A DNA stretch of 64,000 nucleotides from Hofstenia miamia. Taxonomy: Eukaryota > Xenacoelomorpha > Acoela. Location of the stretch: the NCBI GenBank assembly GCA_004352715.1, contig SCFE01000121.1, positions 381,365 through 445,364 on the forward strand. The letters run 5' to 3'. The position numbers and the translations under genes were made by a program. Each line of letters begins with the position of its first letter. The stretch's first letter is position 1. The notes beneath the pieces were generated by a model. It did no database searches. It was not told the DNA's origin and saw nothing but the letters and a program-made list of their open reading frames with translations. Positions 12,515 to 25,179 of this stretch are shown here, piece by piece.

Positions 12515-13514
12515 NNNNNNNNNNNNNNNNNNNNNNNNNNNNNNNNNNNNNNNNNNNNNNNNNNNNNNNNNNNNNNNNNNNNNNNNNNNNNNNNNNNNNN
12601 NNNNNNNNNNNNNNNNNNNNNNNNNNNNNNNNNNNNNNNNNNNNNNNNNNNNNNNNNNNNNNNNNNNNNNNNNNNNNNNNNNNNNNNNNNNNNNNNNNNN
12701 NNNNNNNNNNNNNNNNNNNNNNNNNNNNNNNNNNNNNNNNNNNNNNNNNNNNNNNNNNNNNNNNNNNNNNNNNNNNNNNNNNNNNNNNNNNNNNNNNNNN
12801 NNNNNNNNNNNNNNNNNNNNNNNNNNNNNNNNNNNNNNNNNNNNNNNNNNNNNNNNNNNNNNNNNNNNNNNNNNNNNNNNNNNNNNNNNNNNNNNNNNNN
12901 NNNNNNNNNNNNNNNNNNNNNNNNNNNNNNNNNNNNNNNNNNNNNNNNNNNNNNNNNNNNNNNNNNNNNNNNNNNNNNNNNNNNNNNNNNNNNNNNNNNN
13001 NNNNNNNNNNNNNNNNNNNNNNNNNNNNNNNNNNNNNNNNNNNNNNNNNNNNNNNNNNNNNNNNNNNNNNNNNNNNNNNNNNNNNNNNNNNNNNNNNNNN
13101 NNNNNNNNNNNNNNNNNNNNNNNNNNNNNNNNNNNNNNNNNNNNNNNNNNNNNNNNNNNNNNNNNNNNNNNNNNNNNNNNNNNNNNNNNNNNNNNNNNNN
13201 NNNNNNNNNNNNNNNNNNNNNNNNNNNNNNNNNNNNNNNNNNNNNNNNNNNNNNNNNNNNNNNNNNNNNNNNNNNNNNNNNNNNNNNNNNNNNNNNNNNN
13301 NNNNNNNNNNNNNNNNNNNNNNNNNNNNNNNNNNNNNNNNNNNNNNNNNNNNNNNNNNNNNNNNNNNNNNNNNNNNNNNNNNNNNNNNNNNNNNNNNNNN
13401 NNNNNNNNNNNNNNNNNNNNNNNNNNNNNNNNNNNNNNNNNNNNNNNNNNNNNNNNNNNNNNNNNNNNNNNNNNNNNNNNNNNNNNNNNNNNNNNNNNNN
13501 NNNNNNNNNNNNNN
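12515..13514. other. 1000-N scaffold gap
   Basis: Exactly 1000 N, the usual placeholder for a gap of unknown size. Confidence 0.99.
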
Positions 13515-13732
13515 CATCAGATTTAACCTTTGAAACCATGTCCAGCATCAATTGTGGCTGGCGATGACTGAGAACAAGAGATTAAAAACCATCTTCTTTG
13601 CAGCATCATTACAAGCTCCTTGCTCAAACATGCAAAAACTAAGGCGTAGACTTGGCTGACTCCTATCGATTGGGTTAATCTTGCAGAGAGGCATTGGAAT
13701 GTTCTGAATCACATCAGGGTCCTGTCATGGTC

Positions 13733-13925
13733 GCCATGTAGAATCACTGGGGTGTGATTCTAGCGAACTCAAAGAGAATACAGTTTAAACTATTTCTATT
13801 TACAAAATGCATTGCTCTATATATACAAGTTATTTACAATATTTACAAATACCAGTCACTAACAAGAAAAGCGCGAGGTCTGGCTGATAAATAGCAACAA
13901 CTACCAGCGATGTTACAATATCACT
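13733..13925 (+). repeat. family C repeat copy 1
   Basis: The segment starts GTAGAATCACTGGGGTGTGATTCTAG, which can fold on itself, and continues through a conserved stretch ending in CTGGCTGATA and GTTACAATA. It matches 27250-27535 in order and motif content (GTAGAATCAC, GTGATTCTA, CTGGCTGATACTAG, GCTACAATA). No coding seen. Confidence 0.5.
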
Positions 13926-14164
13926 TAATGCTCAAGTTCATGTAACCCATAATTGAATTATTTTGTAATAGCAAAAACTGATCAACACTTCTTTGGTAAA
14001 TATGTTTGATGTACTCTTCAAATACTGTGTGTGTGGTAATGTCTTATTTATTCACAAACTTGTTCTATTGGATTAATTTGTTTACAGATTATTACAGTGG
14101 TTTTTTCCTTGAAAATTCTTTAAAGTGAAACAATGAATGTTCTTTAAATTCACATGTTTGTTAC

Positions 14165-14665
14165 TTCTATTATTATGAACAACCTAAAAACAAATGTATT
14201 TGTAGGAAAATGATTCTATGGTAGTGTATTAAATAATTTTCTGGGGTTGTTAATAACTGACTTTTTTAAAAACATATTAAAGCATTCTGCAAATTTCAGG
14301 GTTTTACTTTGTTAATGGCTTTCTGTATATATTTTTAAGTCTTATAACATTATTTGATATTGGACGTTGTTTTCTTCAGCAACATTTCCATAATGCATAT
14401 TCTTCTATTATTATGCACAACCTAAAAAACAAATGTATCCATGCAAAACAGTTCTATTTGACATTGCATTAATTAATTCATCGACTTTTGTTAGTAACCC
14501 ACGCAATTATTCATTTGTTTTTTCAAAACGTATTAACTATTGTACGAATTTAAATGCTTTTTCTTTGATAGCGCGTTCTGTAAATGTTATAACATTATTT
14601 CGCATATGAATATCCATCTTATTTAAGAACATTTCCATAATGTGTGCTTTTTCTATTATTATGCA
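14165..14665. repeat. three-unit tandem repeat of about 240 bp
   Basis: TTCTATTATTATG recurs at 14165, 14403 and 14651, each in similar surroundings (CATTTCCATAATG before it, a CATGCAAAA or TTGCACTAAATG-type segment after it, ATAACATTATTT about 60-80 bp upstream). Units are diverged, so the array is old. It lies directly upstream of the DNA polymerase relic and may be part of the same element. Confidence 0.55.
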
Positions 14666-14678
14666 TATAGGCTTCTTT

Positions 14679-17190
14679 TGCACTAAATGTCTATGTAGAT
14701 TCAGGACTATGGAAAATTTGGAAAAACACCAAAAGAAATGTAATGGCAATTAAATTCCCTGATCCCAAAGGGAAAATTACATTTAAATCATTTGGGGCCA
14801 AGATCTTTGTACCCATCATCACTGCATTAAATATAGAATGCATATCACAGAAAGTGCATAGTGCCACACCAGATCCTTCAGTCAGCTATACCATTCAGGA
14901 TGTGCAACAAACTCCCTCAGGTATCTGCAATGCCACAAGCACTGAGAATGATCTGCTTTCTACCAAATTTTTTTCATGTGAGAGCTGTATGGAGCAAGGA
15001 TGGAATGAACTTTGTAAAATTGCACATCAATCCTTCCAAGCAAAACAGCGACATTGTGCTTTGATAATAACGCCTCAACAATGATACACCATGCTGGCAA
15101 ATGATACCCATTGTGTTTTCTGTGCAAGGCCATTTGAAAAAACAGATGAAAGGGTTATTGATCACTGCCATTATAGTGGAAGAGTGCATGGTGTTGCCCA
15201 CAATGAATGTAATATGTTATATCACACACCAAAATTCACACCAGTTTTCACACACAATGCTAAAAAGTATGACATGCATCTGCTGCTAAAGTCCCTTAAA
15301 CTTAAGGAAAATGAAAGGCTTTCATGCATTCCATGCACCTCTGAGAATTTCTTATCAATAAGTTTAATGATGCCAGTTTCAACCTACAATGACAAAAATA
15401 ATGTCACAAAAACCATTTATGAGGAGCTTTGATTTTTGGATTCTTTCCAGTTTATGAGTGAGAGTTTATCAAATCTGGCTAAAAGTATTAGAGCAGACAA
15501 ATATGATTTTTAAAAGCAGGCATGGGTGAACAGAAGGCGTCAGCATTTATGATGGGTAAGGGCCAATTTCCATATGAATGGTTTGATAGCCTTGAAAAAT
15601 TTAATGAAATGAAGCTGCCGGAATTACACCATTTGCATAATAGATTGACAGGAAAAATACCACTCACACAGGAGGAGCTGAATTTTGAATGTGAAAACAC
15701 ATGGGTGCTAGGTGAATGTGAAACATTTAAAGACTTCTACAATAATTATTTAATGGCAGATACCTTACTCCTGTTGGATATACTTTGGGAATTTCATCTT
15801 GAAAGCATGTCAACATATAACCTTGACCAAGCTTATTTTTTTATGATATCCAATTTCAGTTGGAATGCCATGCTAAATTTTACAGATGTTTCATTGGATT
15901 ATCTTGCAAGTGTTGACCAACTGGAATTCATTGAGGCTGGGATTTGAGGGGGGATGTCTGGAGTGTATGTAGAACATTACTTTAAGGCAAACAACCCCAT
16001 GGTAGAGGGCTATGACCCAGAAAAGAAGTCCACTTATGCAATCTTTTTGGATATGAATTCTTTATCTGGGGGGTACAATGACCATGAATTTGCCCATTGG
16101 CCAGTTGCAGTGGACAGACACATCAACCAATGAAATTTTAAATGCTTCACAGAATGGAGATTTTGGCTACTTGGTGGAGGTGGATCTTCAATATCCCAGA
16201 AATTTGTACAGCAAACATTGTGATTTCTTCCTTGCACCACATAAAATTGTTGTTGGAGATGAGCATTTGTCACTCTACACAAATAATATTAAAGAGTTGT
16301 TAGGACTAAAGTCTGGCAATGTAGAAAATTGGTGCAGAAATTTTACCCAAAAAAAGTATGTGGTTCACTATGAGGTGCTTAAATTTTACATTGAACAAGG
16401 GATGAAGATTTTGAGAAGAGCTTTTATAAACTCATGTCTAATGCAGTATTTGGCAAAACAATGGAGTCTCTAAGAAAGTAGTGTAAAGCAAAATTTTTTG
16501 GAGATCAGTAGGCAGCAGAGAAATTAATCAAACAGCCAGAATTCAAATCTTTCAATATAATCAATGAAGACTTGGTGCAGGTCATGCTCAGAAATAAAGA
16601 AATTGTGTGGAACAAACCAAATTATGTGGGCCAAGCAATATTAGATCTTTCAAAACTACAAATGTTTGAATTCCATTATAACATAATGAAGCCAGTATTT
16701 GCAAATCAAATCACATTGCTTTACAGTGGTACTGACTCCCTTCTTTACAAAATAACAACACAGAATGTCTATGAAGATCTAGCCTCTTTATCTAGTCATT
16801 TTGATTTTTCCAACTACACAAGAGCCTCACATTATATAGTGAAATAAACAAAAAAATGTATTTAAAGGTCAAAGACGAACTTGGTGGTGATGTCAATTGA
16901 TTGCATTAAAGTCCAAAATGTATTCTGTACAGTATTGTTCCAATAGTAAATGCAATGAGAAGGCAAGTGCTAAGGGGGTTGTTGGGGCTGTCAAGAAGAT
17001 GATGAACTTTGATCTCTTCAAATCACTTTTGGATAGAGAAGAAATTGTTCATCATCCAATGATGCCATAAGAACTCACAATCACCAAATTGCAGTGCAGA
17101 CAACCAACAAAATATCCCTAACGCCTTATGATGATAAGCACTACCTCCTGGATAAATATCAAAGTCTGCCATATGGACATAGAGGTAAAC
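14679..17190 (+). pseudogene. Polinton/Maverick-type protein-primed DNA polymerase B relic
   Basis: The pieces follow the order of a family B, protein-primed polymerase as found in Polinton/Maverick elements and related adintovirus-like insertions. A C2H2-type finger (CLC...H...C) lies at 14679-14741, followed by a FPDP segment at 14755. A cysteine/histidine region with DHCHYSGR is at 15163-15185. Exonuclease and linker sequence is at 15522-15947. A palm motif DMNSLSG in place of DxxSLYP is near 16052. A fingers-like NAVFGKTMES is near 16440, and GTDS stands where DTDS is expected near 16731. A C-terminal segment with YDDKHYLLDKY is near 17130. At least five frame changes and several stops separate them, and both palm aspartate motifs are altered, so it is inactive. 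I saw no integrase, protease or capsid genes nearby, which suggests a partial insertion or loss. No function is inferred for the host. Confidence 0.8.
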
Positions 17191-18285
17191 TTAATAAAAT
17201 TATTTTATAAAATATTCCTGCTTCACTGTTGAAATGACCTGCTCCTAATATCAACACAAGCCCTCCCCCAAAAAGACTCACACTTAGTGCATGACAAAAG
17301 GGGAAAGAGACTTGTATTTGCTTTTTTCCATAAACTTTTACTTATATTTGCTTAGATAAACTCATTTAATCAACTCTTGTAGTGTGAATTTGTAAATATA
17401 TTTTGTCTTGTGCCTTCACCTCTACTTGTTAACAAGTATTTTTTAAAAATGTTATATTTAAAGAGTTTATTTAAATTGCACTCATTTCTTTTTTACACTT
17501 TGCAGGAGATGGTTGATCTCAATACACTATCTACAAAGGTATATGTATTTATTTTCACTATATTGCACTTTTATTCTATTTAGGTAATGTTGGGGGCCTC
17601 AATTTGGGAAGAAAAAAGATCAATTGAACGTTCCACCACTCTGCTTACAATCCCTCAACATATGCTCACAGATTACCAGGCATAATTTTTATTTTATTAT
17701 TAACTTACTATGTGTTTAGTTCCATGGTAACAATAGGCCTCCTGGGGAAAACCAGTCACATTAAATAAATGGCTTAACGCATTTCTGGCATACACCTCCT
17801 GGGTGAATGTGGAAGTGCCATCCTATTTTAGAATGAAGATGGAAATTTAAAGATTGCACAATGCTGAACTTTGTCACTCAGAGTCATTGTGTAATGTATG
17901 ATTTTACAATTTACACACAATTGCTAAAGAAATTGTTGTTTTCCACCTCTTGCATATTTGTTTTGATCAATATTAACGTGCTTGGAAACATGCTCTAACT
18001 CAAATAACACCCCATTTTTCATTTGAAATATTTGGGTTTTCAATCTATGAATTGTTTTCTTTAAAACATGGTGTTGCATGTTTAAACATTGTCACAACAA
18101 ACATGCCCTAAGTGAAATTTGTCATCAAAAATATCAGTTTGCCTAAATCATAGAAATCAAAAATTCTCAATTGGTTTAAACAAATTGTCTAAAAAATTAA
18201 TTTGCTCATTTTCCTTTTGTCAAAAATAGTTTGTCACTAGATGGCGTCCAATAGAATCACTTCATTTTCATATGGCAAATAGTAA
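17191..18285. other. no gene seen
   Basis: AT-rich sequence downstream of the polymerase relic, without a supported frame. A GATGGCGTCC motif lies at 18240. Confidence 0.4.
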
Positions 18286-19547
18286 TGTAGCATCATCCAC
18301 ATAAATCTGAAATAAGCTGCAAAACATTGAGCAGAATGGATTAATGTAATATCCTTTATCCTGTTGGTCTACTGTTACCTTGTAACATTAACTGTGTTAT
18401 TGCAGGTAAGGATTTACTTATTGTTACTGCTTGACTAGTTTCTTCTATTATGTTATGTAACCTCAATTAACTATTCACTTTTTAGGTGACAAAGCCATGT
18501 GGTAACCTCTGTAGTGATCTTCTAGTGGGCATCTGCCTGAAGTGGATCTCCACATCCAATTTCACCATTCCATCCAATGCTTGAGTGCCACTTCTCAGCT
18601 CAATCAAGATAGCTTATGTGTACCCTACATTAGCTCAGTGCTTACTCAAGACATGGCACAACTCGACTTAATCTCTATTGTGTAAAAGTGTTATATCTAT
18701 TTGCAACCAGAAACTGTTACTAGTTGTTCATTCAATATTATATGTAGCCATTACTGAAATATATTGGCTTAGTTAAATAAATTCTTATTGAACAACTTCC
18801 TAACCTACATTTACAATTACTACATGTAAGGTCATTATATCAGTTGATTATAGGTCACTAATTTAGATCTAAAAATATATTAAGATAATTCCTAAGGTTT
18901 GGTTATCCAACCATTTGTTGAGAGTTAGTTATTTAATACATGTAGAAGAGAAATGCTAGTCGGCTAATTGAGAGAAAACCCCTACACCTAACTTAAGTGC
19001 ACTTTCATGGTCTGGCACAGGGACCCTAGAATCATTCCCTGTGATGTATCCAGACCACTACTAAACACCTCTCAATTAGCCCAACATTGTATTAAATATC
19101 AAACCATTAATAAGATGAAAATATAAGAATTCTAAGTAAAATTCTTTATCAACTCTTACAATAGTTTTGATTGTATTTATAGTAATTTGAAGAGAAGTAC
19201 CTGTTGATTCAAATTTAAACATCTGCCAAGATGGCGGCTAAAAATAATGTAAGCAACATTTAGTTGAAAATGTTTTTATCAACAGATACAATTATCTCTT
19301 TTTTTGACACATGTTATTTTCTTGGTTGCAATATACAAAATCAAACTGAAATAATCACACTTGATTTAATCATAATATTTTTTAATCACTTCTTTTCAAT
19401 CTTAGCACCTTCTGTGACGTTTGCAGCTTATTTCTGTTTTATTTTGGATGATGTTACATTAAGATCAAAGAAAAGATGATTAAAAATATTGTAATCAAAT
19501 CAATTAGAGTAATTTAGATTTATTTGTATTATGCAACTAAGAAACAA
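18286..19547. mobile_element. nested family A: element 18345-19458 inserted in an older reversed copy
   Basis: An older family A copy in reverse orientation starts TGTAGCATCATCC at 18286 and runs to 18344. It resumes at 19459-19547 with AAAATATTGTAATC and ATGCAACTAAGAA, which match the inverse of the copy ending at 20671. Between them sits a complete unit in forward orientation (18345-19458) with start TGTAATATCC and end GGATGATGTTACA. TTAA stands immediately on both sides, and removing one TTAA plus the unit restores the older copy. That supports a TTAA target duplication, as produced by piggyBac and Kolobok superfamilies. Confidence 0.7.
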
Positions 19548-20671
19548 TGTAATATCCTCTACCAGGCATTATCAAAGTTTATCTACTGTTAATTTATAAC
19601 GTTAGCTGTGTTATTGCAGGTAAGGATTTACTTGTTGTTACTGCCTGACTAGTTTCTTCTGTTAATTTATTTAGCATGGAATTGACTGCTCATTTTTAAG
19701 GTGATGAAGCCATGCAGTAACCTCTGTAATTATCTCCTAGTGGGCATCTGCCCGAAGCGGATCTCCACATCCAGTTTTATCATTCCATCCAATGCTTGAG
19801 TGCCACTTCTCAGCTCAATCAAGATAGCTTATGTGTGCCCTCCATTAGCTCAGTGCTTACTCAAGACATGACACAATTTGACTTAGACTCTATTGTGTGA
19901 AAGTGTTATATCTATTTGCAACCTGAACTGTTACTAGTTGTTCATTAAATATTACATGTAGCCATTACCAAAATATATTGGCTTATTTAAATATAATTTG
20001 TTTGAACAACTTCCTAACCTACATTTATAATTTACTACATGTACAGTCACTTTATCAGTAATTTATAAGTCATTAATTTAGATCTAAAACAATATTAAGA
20101 TAATTCCTAGGGTTTGGTAATCCAACTGTTTGCTGACAATTAATTATCTAATACATGTAGAAGTGAAATGCTAGTTGGCTAATCAAGAGAAAACCCCTAC
20201 ACCTAACCTATGTGCACTTTCGTGATCTGGCACAGAGACCCTAGAATCGTTCCCTGTGATGTATCCAGACCACTACTAAACACCACTTGATTAGCTCAAC
20301 ATCGTATTAAATAATCAAACCATTAATAAGATGAAAAATAAGAATTCTGAGTAAAATTCTTTATCAAATTCTTACAGGGTTTTAATCTATTTATAGTAAT
20401 TCCAAAAGAAGTACCTGTCGATTCAAATTTAAACTTCTGCCAAGATGGCGGCTAAAAATAATGTAAGCGTCATTTAGTCAAAAGTATTTTTATTGACAGA
20501 CACAAATATCTCTTTTTTGACACATGTTGTTTTCTTAGTTGCATTTTACAAATTAATCTGAAATAATAGCAATTGATTTAATTACAATAATTTTAATCAA
20601 CTTCTTTTTGATCTTAGTCTCTTCTTGGGACATTTGCAGCTTATTTCTGATTATGTTTGGATGATGCTACA
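19548..20671 (+). mobile_element. family A non-autonomous DNA element, young copy 2
   Basis: It starts TGTAATATCCTCTACCAGGC and ends GGATGATGCTACA, 1124 bp, and is close to the 9966-11076 copy throughout. It also carries the CAGGTAAGG motif near 19616 and CCAAGATGGCGGC near 20440. It lies directly after the older reversed copy, probably interrupting it too, although I cannot see a matching target duplication here. Confidence 0.75.
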
Positions 20672-22330
20672 GAATGTATTTGATTGCTCTTTAATTTCAA
20701 CTATAGAAAATAAACAGAATGATGGATAAGGTAATTTGAAATAATTAACAAAGATTGGTAATTTAACAATTTTTGTTTAGGTTCCAAAAATAATAAACTA
20801 AAAGAGTTTTCCCAATTTCCACATCATTCTCTCCAATTGCTGTTTTACACTATGATCATAAATTATACTAGTTATTTTTAGATAAAGAAGAAAATGAATC
20901 ATAGTTCACCAATTCATCATGTCTTCTGTAGCATAATCCCCAAGTTATTCTGCTGATTCCTCTGATTCATGAAACCAAGAAGAACAAAATTGAAAAGAAA
21001 TGAATAAGATTGAATCAGAATAATTTGAATGATTTCCTTAATAAGATTTTTCATATATTAAAATGTACAAGCAACTGCCTGTCTCCAAAAATGTTTGACA
21101 AAAATCTGAGGATGATTTTGATCCTCAATAATTTAAATTGGACACACAGAAGAGCTACATGAATTTAAATTTGAACAATACTATAAATAGAATGAACTCA
21201 GTGTAAAAGTGATGAATTAAATTATTTGGAATTGATTTTTATTTCTGTTGGTATACAGTTTGATTATTATATTATAATGTCCATCTAAGTGATTCATGCA
21301 TAGTAGTGATCAGAAGTCCATGACAGGGACGATTTTAGGTTCTATGCCTCTGGCTACAAATGCACTTAAGTTATGTACACAGATAGGGTTTTTTATAGTT
21401 TGCTTAGCTAGCTATTGATCAATTGCATTTTGCATATACTAACAAATTCAAGAAATGCAAGTTAGCTAATGTAGGAAATATCTTATTGTTTTAGATCCAA
21501 ATTGTTGACAATAAATAGACCAATAATGAGATCATATTTTTATTACTTTATGTTAACTAACTGTAGGTTAGAAAGCTGCAATTATTTATATGATAGTTTA
21601 GTATATTTAATTATGTTAACATCAATATTGGGTTTTCTATATTATATTTATATTGATAATATTGCAGCTAGTGTCATTCCCAGTTGATTATGCTATTGTA
21701 TGGCATTTATGAACAGTGCAATGCAAATGCAATATACTAGGTTCATGAGTAACAGAGTTTTTGGAGGATTGGAACGTACAAATGGATTGGATTAGTTGGT
21801 GATTGATTGATAAGCTTCTGGCAAAGTCCCAGCTGAATACTGTGATGGAGGTTACCTAAAAAGTAATGATTACCAAAGCATTAATCTAAGTTAACCAATT
21901 TGATATACATATCAGTTAAGCAATAGTAAACAGTGAAATGGTTTAAAAATTAATAGCTCACTTCCTGCCATATTGGCCATAGAACAAATGAATTGATTTC
22001 GTTTGCACTTAATTGGGCCAGGAAGGAGATGCTACACTTCCACCAAAGCTCAATCATTCATAACCAATTTAAGTTGAACTAACTTAGATAATACAAAATG
22101 GATGGTACAATAATTTAGACTCACAAATATGCTGAATTTATAGAATAACGTCTGACTAATAATATTCCAAAACAATTCCTAACAATGATGTATGAAAAGG
22201 TTAATGAAAGGAAAGCTCTGAATATCAAATATGTTTAAGAAGGTATCCCAATCAATACTTATTGAACTAAAATTTAAGGTGCACAAATCATTGAAATTAC
22301 AAGAAAGAAATTTGGTATTTTATTTGTTGA
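20672..22330. repeat. family B segment followed by diverged reversed family A copy
   Basis: Bases 20690-20930 match, in reverse, 49850-50170 (shared stretches include TCATAGTTCACCAATTCATC and the TTCTCTCCAA segment) and resemble 22560-22790. From 20927 a TGTAGCATAATCC terminus leads into a degraded reversed family A copy. Its landmarks are AAATAGAATGAA near 21187, GGGACGATTTTAGG near 21327 and AAATGCACTTAAGT near 21358. The right part from 21950 resembles 9600-9960. No gene is supported. Confidence 0.5.
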
Positions 22331-23774
22331 ATTGCAGCTGTTAGCATATTGATGTTATATTATATATGAAAAAATTGAATTAAATATACATTTTTTGAAA
22401 ATTGACGTCATCAACACTACTTATTGCATGTGAATGCTTAATGTAAAATCACAGTGATATATTAGGGTGAAATAAAATAAAAATTTTTTTACTGTGTGGC
22501 ACTACAAAAGTAAATGTACCTCTTTCTTCCTTGACTTCAACAACACAAAAAATCTACAAAGTGATTTATAAGTTAATTATATATAGTTAGCAAAGATTGG
22601 TAAGTGAATGACTTCTCTGCTTAGTTTCCAAAAAAAATCAAGCAGAAGAGTGTTTGATAAATCCCTCATGGCTCCAGCCAAAATGCTGTCTTACACTAAG
22701 AATGATCAGTAGTTTAACTAGTTTTTTTTAGATAAAGAAAAAAAGAAACAGATCACCAATTTATAATGTCTTATCTAAAGCTCCATCCTTGAAGCTATGC
22801 CAACATTATAAATTCCTGAATTTAGTGAGGGACATCTGAGAAATGATAATCTAAAATTACTGCAATTTTTTTCTTAGCATTGAAAACGTCCTAATGAAAA
22901 TTTTTTTTTGAAATAAGAAAACAAATTCAAAGTAAAATATAGAAAAATAAATTCAGACAAAATAAAAAATACCAAATTGAATATCATATTATATTTATCA
23001 GGTAGATAGAGTGACACTACACTAGTAAAAAGAAAATATAATTTTTGACTAATTAAAATTCGAATGATGCAATTCCTGTGCTTTGCTATAATACTTTACA
23101 TTGTAAAGAAAGTCATTCCCTAAATTAATTAATCAAATGCAGATTTAATTTTTAAGATTTGAAAGCCTAATTACTTATTATGAATGAAAAAACCTTTATG
23201 CTGAAATTACATCTAACCAATACGATCTAGTAATACCAAAGTTTGAGTGAAAAATCTAATTTTTAGAGAAGTATTGAATCTTTGATAAATAAATCTGCAT
23301 TATTGGCAATGTGGTTCTATGCATGAGAACAGTGGTATACTTGGGCTAGTTTCCTAAAATATCTAAAAAAATATGGAATTGTGAAAGGCTCTTCAATACA
23401 CTTACAATTTTTACGAATATTTCTACCAAAATATAAATCAAAAGATTCTAAGAGAAGCAAAAATTTTTCAAAATTTTTAGAAATATCATGCAAACTTTTG
23501 GACAAAAATTCAATGCATTTTACAAAGGCTACTAGGGTTCATAATTAAGTCGCAATGCAAATTTAATGGAGACTGTCAGTGACACTAAATTAATTTCAGT
23601 TTGATTTACCAAAACCTCCACTTATTTTTTACAGCTAAGGCTAAAATTAGCAATTGAAAATAATATCTTGTGAAACAACAAGAATTTTAATGTTTCCAAA
23701 CATAAATAGTTATTGAGTATGAGATGCAATTCTAGAATTGGCTGCAGTGTGAGCAAAAACAGACCCAATTTGTT
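22331..23774. other. no gene; repeat fragments
   Basis: AT-rich. A family B fragment lies at about 22560-22790. Nothing else is supported. Confidence 0.4.
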
Positions 23775-23776
23775 CA

Positions 23777-23817
<41 letters not shown>

Positions 23818-23967
23818 GGTGTAACAAAAGTAACCAGACGCTTCATTTTACGAGAAATCTAACTTTATTCAGAAGAGTAGGAATAAAAAACGAATCATTC
23901 ATCGTAGAATATGCAGTGTAGCGAGTCTAAAACAACTTACTGAGGTTATAATGTCCAAAACGATGAA
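23775..23967. mobile_element. TA microsatellite with one end of a mariner-like transposon
   Basis: A (TA)n tract (23775-23814) is followed directly by CAGGGTGTAACAAAAGTAAC, an end of the CAGGG type used by Tc1/mariner-superfamily elements and inserted at TA. About 150 bp of subterminal sequence follows, then an N at 23968 cuts the element off. The other end is not in this window. The complete element at 51067 has a related but different terminus, so this is another family. Confidence 0.6.
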
Positions 23968-24028
23968 NCAATCACAACTGATATAGAGAAATTTGTAAAA
24001 TGTTTTAAAAATCATTTTGACATCAATC

Positions 24029-24546
24029 ATGTTAATCATTTGCTTTGCATTGCTCTTTAAACTCATTCAATCTTGTCGCCTAACCTCTGGAGATGCTGTA
24101 CCATATGAGTTTAATTGCAATGGTTGTATGGAAGGTTATTTGTGCCCAAATGCTACATGTTTGCCATTTGAGAAAGTGAATAATAACGTTAGAGATTGCG
24201 GAGCTATAGCAGATGAGGATTTTCTTAAGTGTGAAAGTGGAAAAGCTCAGTGCTTAAATTTCAACAACATTTGTATAAGGATAAAACATTTTTGCGATGG
24301 CAATTCTGACTGCCCAAATGGCACTGATGAGGAAAATTGCAGTAAATGCGCAGCAATTGATTGCAGAAACACCATTTGCGGTGATAACTCAACATGCTCT
24401 TGTGCGCCATTTAGAAAGAAGTGTGAAGTGGTATTCAATGAAGAAATTGGTCCATTTCGTAATTGTTTTATGCTTCAATATGCTGCTTGCCAGAAAAAAA
24501 TGACATGTGGTAAAGAATGTTATGACTGCTCTGAATTTTATTGCGG
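24029..24546 (+). CDS. receptor exon 1: signal peptide, LDLa repeats, Kazal-like region
   Basis: The first in-frame ATG is at 24029 and opens with a hydrophobic signal peptide (MLIICFALLFKLIQSC). Residues 33-68 form a degenerate LDLa repeat lacking one of six cysteines. Residues 68-104 form a complete one, with cysteines at 68, 75, 82, 89, 95 and 104 and the calcium-binding pattern FCDGNSDC...DE. Residues 107-164 are cysteine rich, and the segment GPFRNCFMLQYAAC resembles a Kazal/follistatin domain core. The exon ends at YDCSEFYC plus two bases, the first two cysteines of another LDLa repeat, at donor GTATGT (24547). If read through, the frame stops seven codons later at 24559, so the short ORF is not the complete protein. 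The promoter is not visible because the upstream sequence is a transposon remnant and an N. Confidence 0.8.
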
Positions 24547-25179
24547 GTATGTTCTTTAAATGCAAAAATAGCAGTAAAATTTAGAAAAAGATTTATATAA
24601 TTCAGCAAATTCCTGAAGGATAGAATTTTTGGCAATATTAAATAAATAATCTTAAAGTAAAATTTGAAATGATTTCAGTCTAATATCAACTATAATCCAT
24701 CACTGACATACTGCATAGAATAATGCATATCAATTATAATATATATATATATATATATATAATTTAAAATCACCTATGAGCAAAATTAATGTCATATTTT
24801 GACTTTTTAGATTGAATTATAATCAGTCTCACCTTTATCTAAATAGGCCGTCTTTTTGGAAAGCTATGATCTGAATAAAACTACTTCTCTAAAGTTTATA
24901 TATATATTTGCAAATTTTAAATAGGATAGTTAATTAATTAACTTTGACTAAAAAATATATTTTTGGTAAAACACTTTTTTGATCTCAACTGTATTAATAT
25001 ATAATAAAAACAATAAAAGTATCTACTAGACACTCTAATTGAATTGATTACTTACTTCCTGATTACACTTGCAATAGCTACAATTTTTTACAACATTNCC
25101 TCCCTATTAATTAATTAACCAATCACAACTGATATAGAGAAATTTGTAAAATGTTTTAAAAATCATTTTGACATCAATC

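Noticed and set aside
12446-13567. Long open frames across the first 1000-N gap
   Set aside because: They consist of N read as unknown residues; the same applies to frames across 43164-43511, 60046-61223 and 62442-63626.
24247-24438. Minus-strand and alternative plus frames inside receptor exon 1
   Set aside because: Shadows of the LDLa coding frame, which has the family cysteine pattern.
24017-24559. 180-residue secreted cysteine-rich protein as a stand-alone gene
   Set aside because: The first codon is TTG, and the C-terminus crosses a GTATGT donor whose phase and half LDLa repeat match exon 2.
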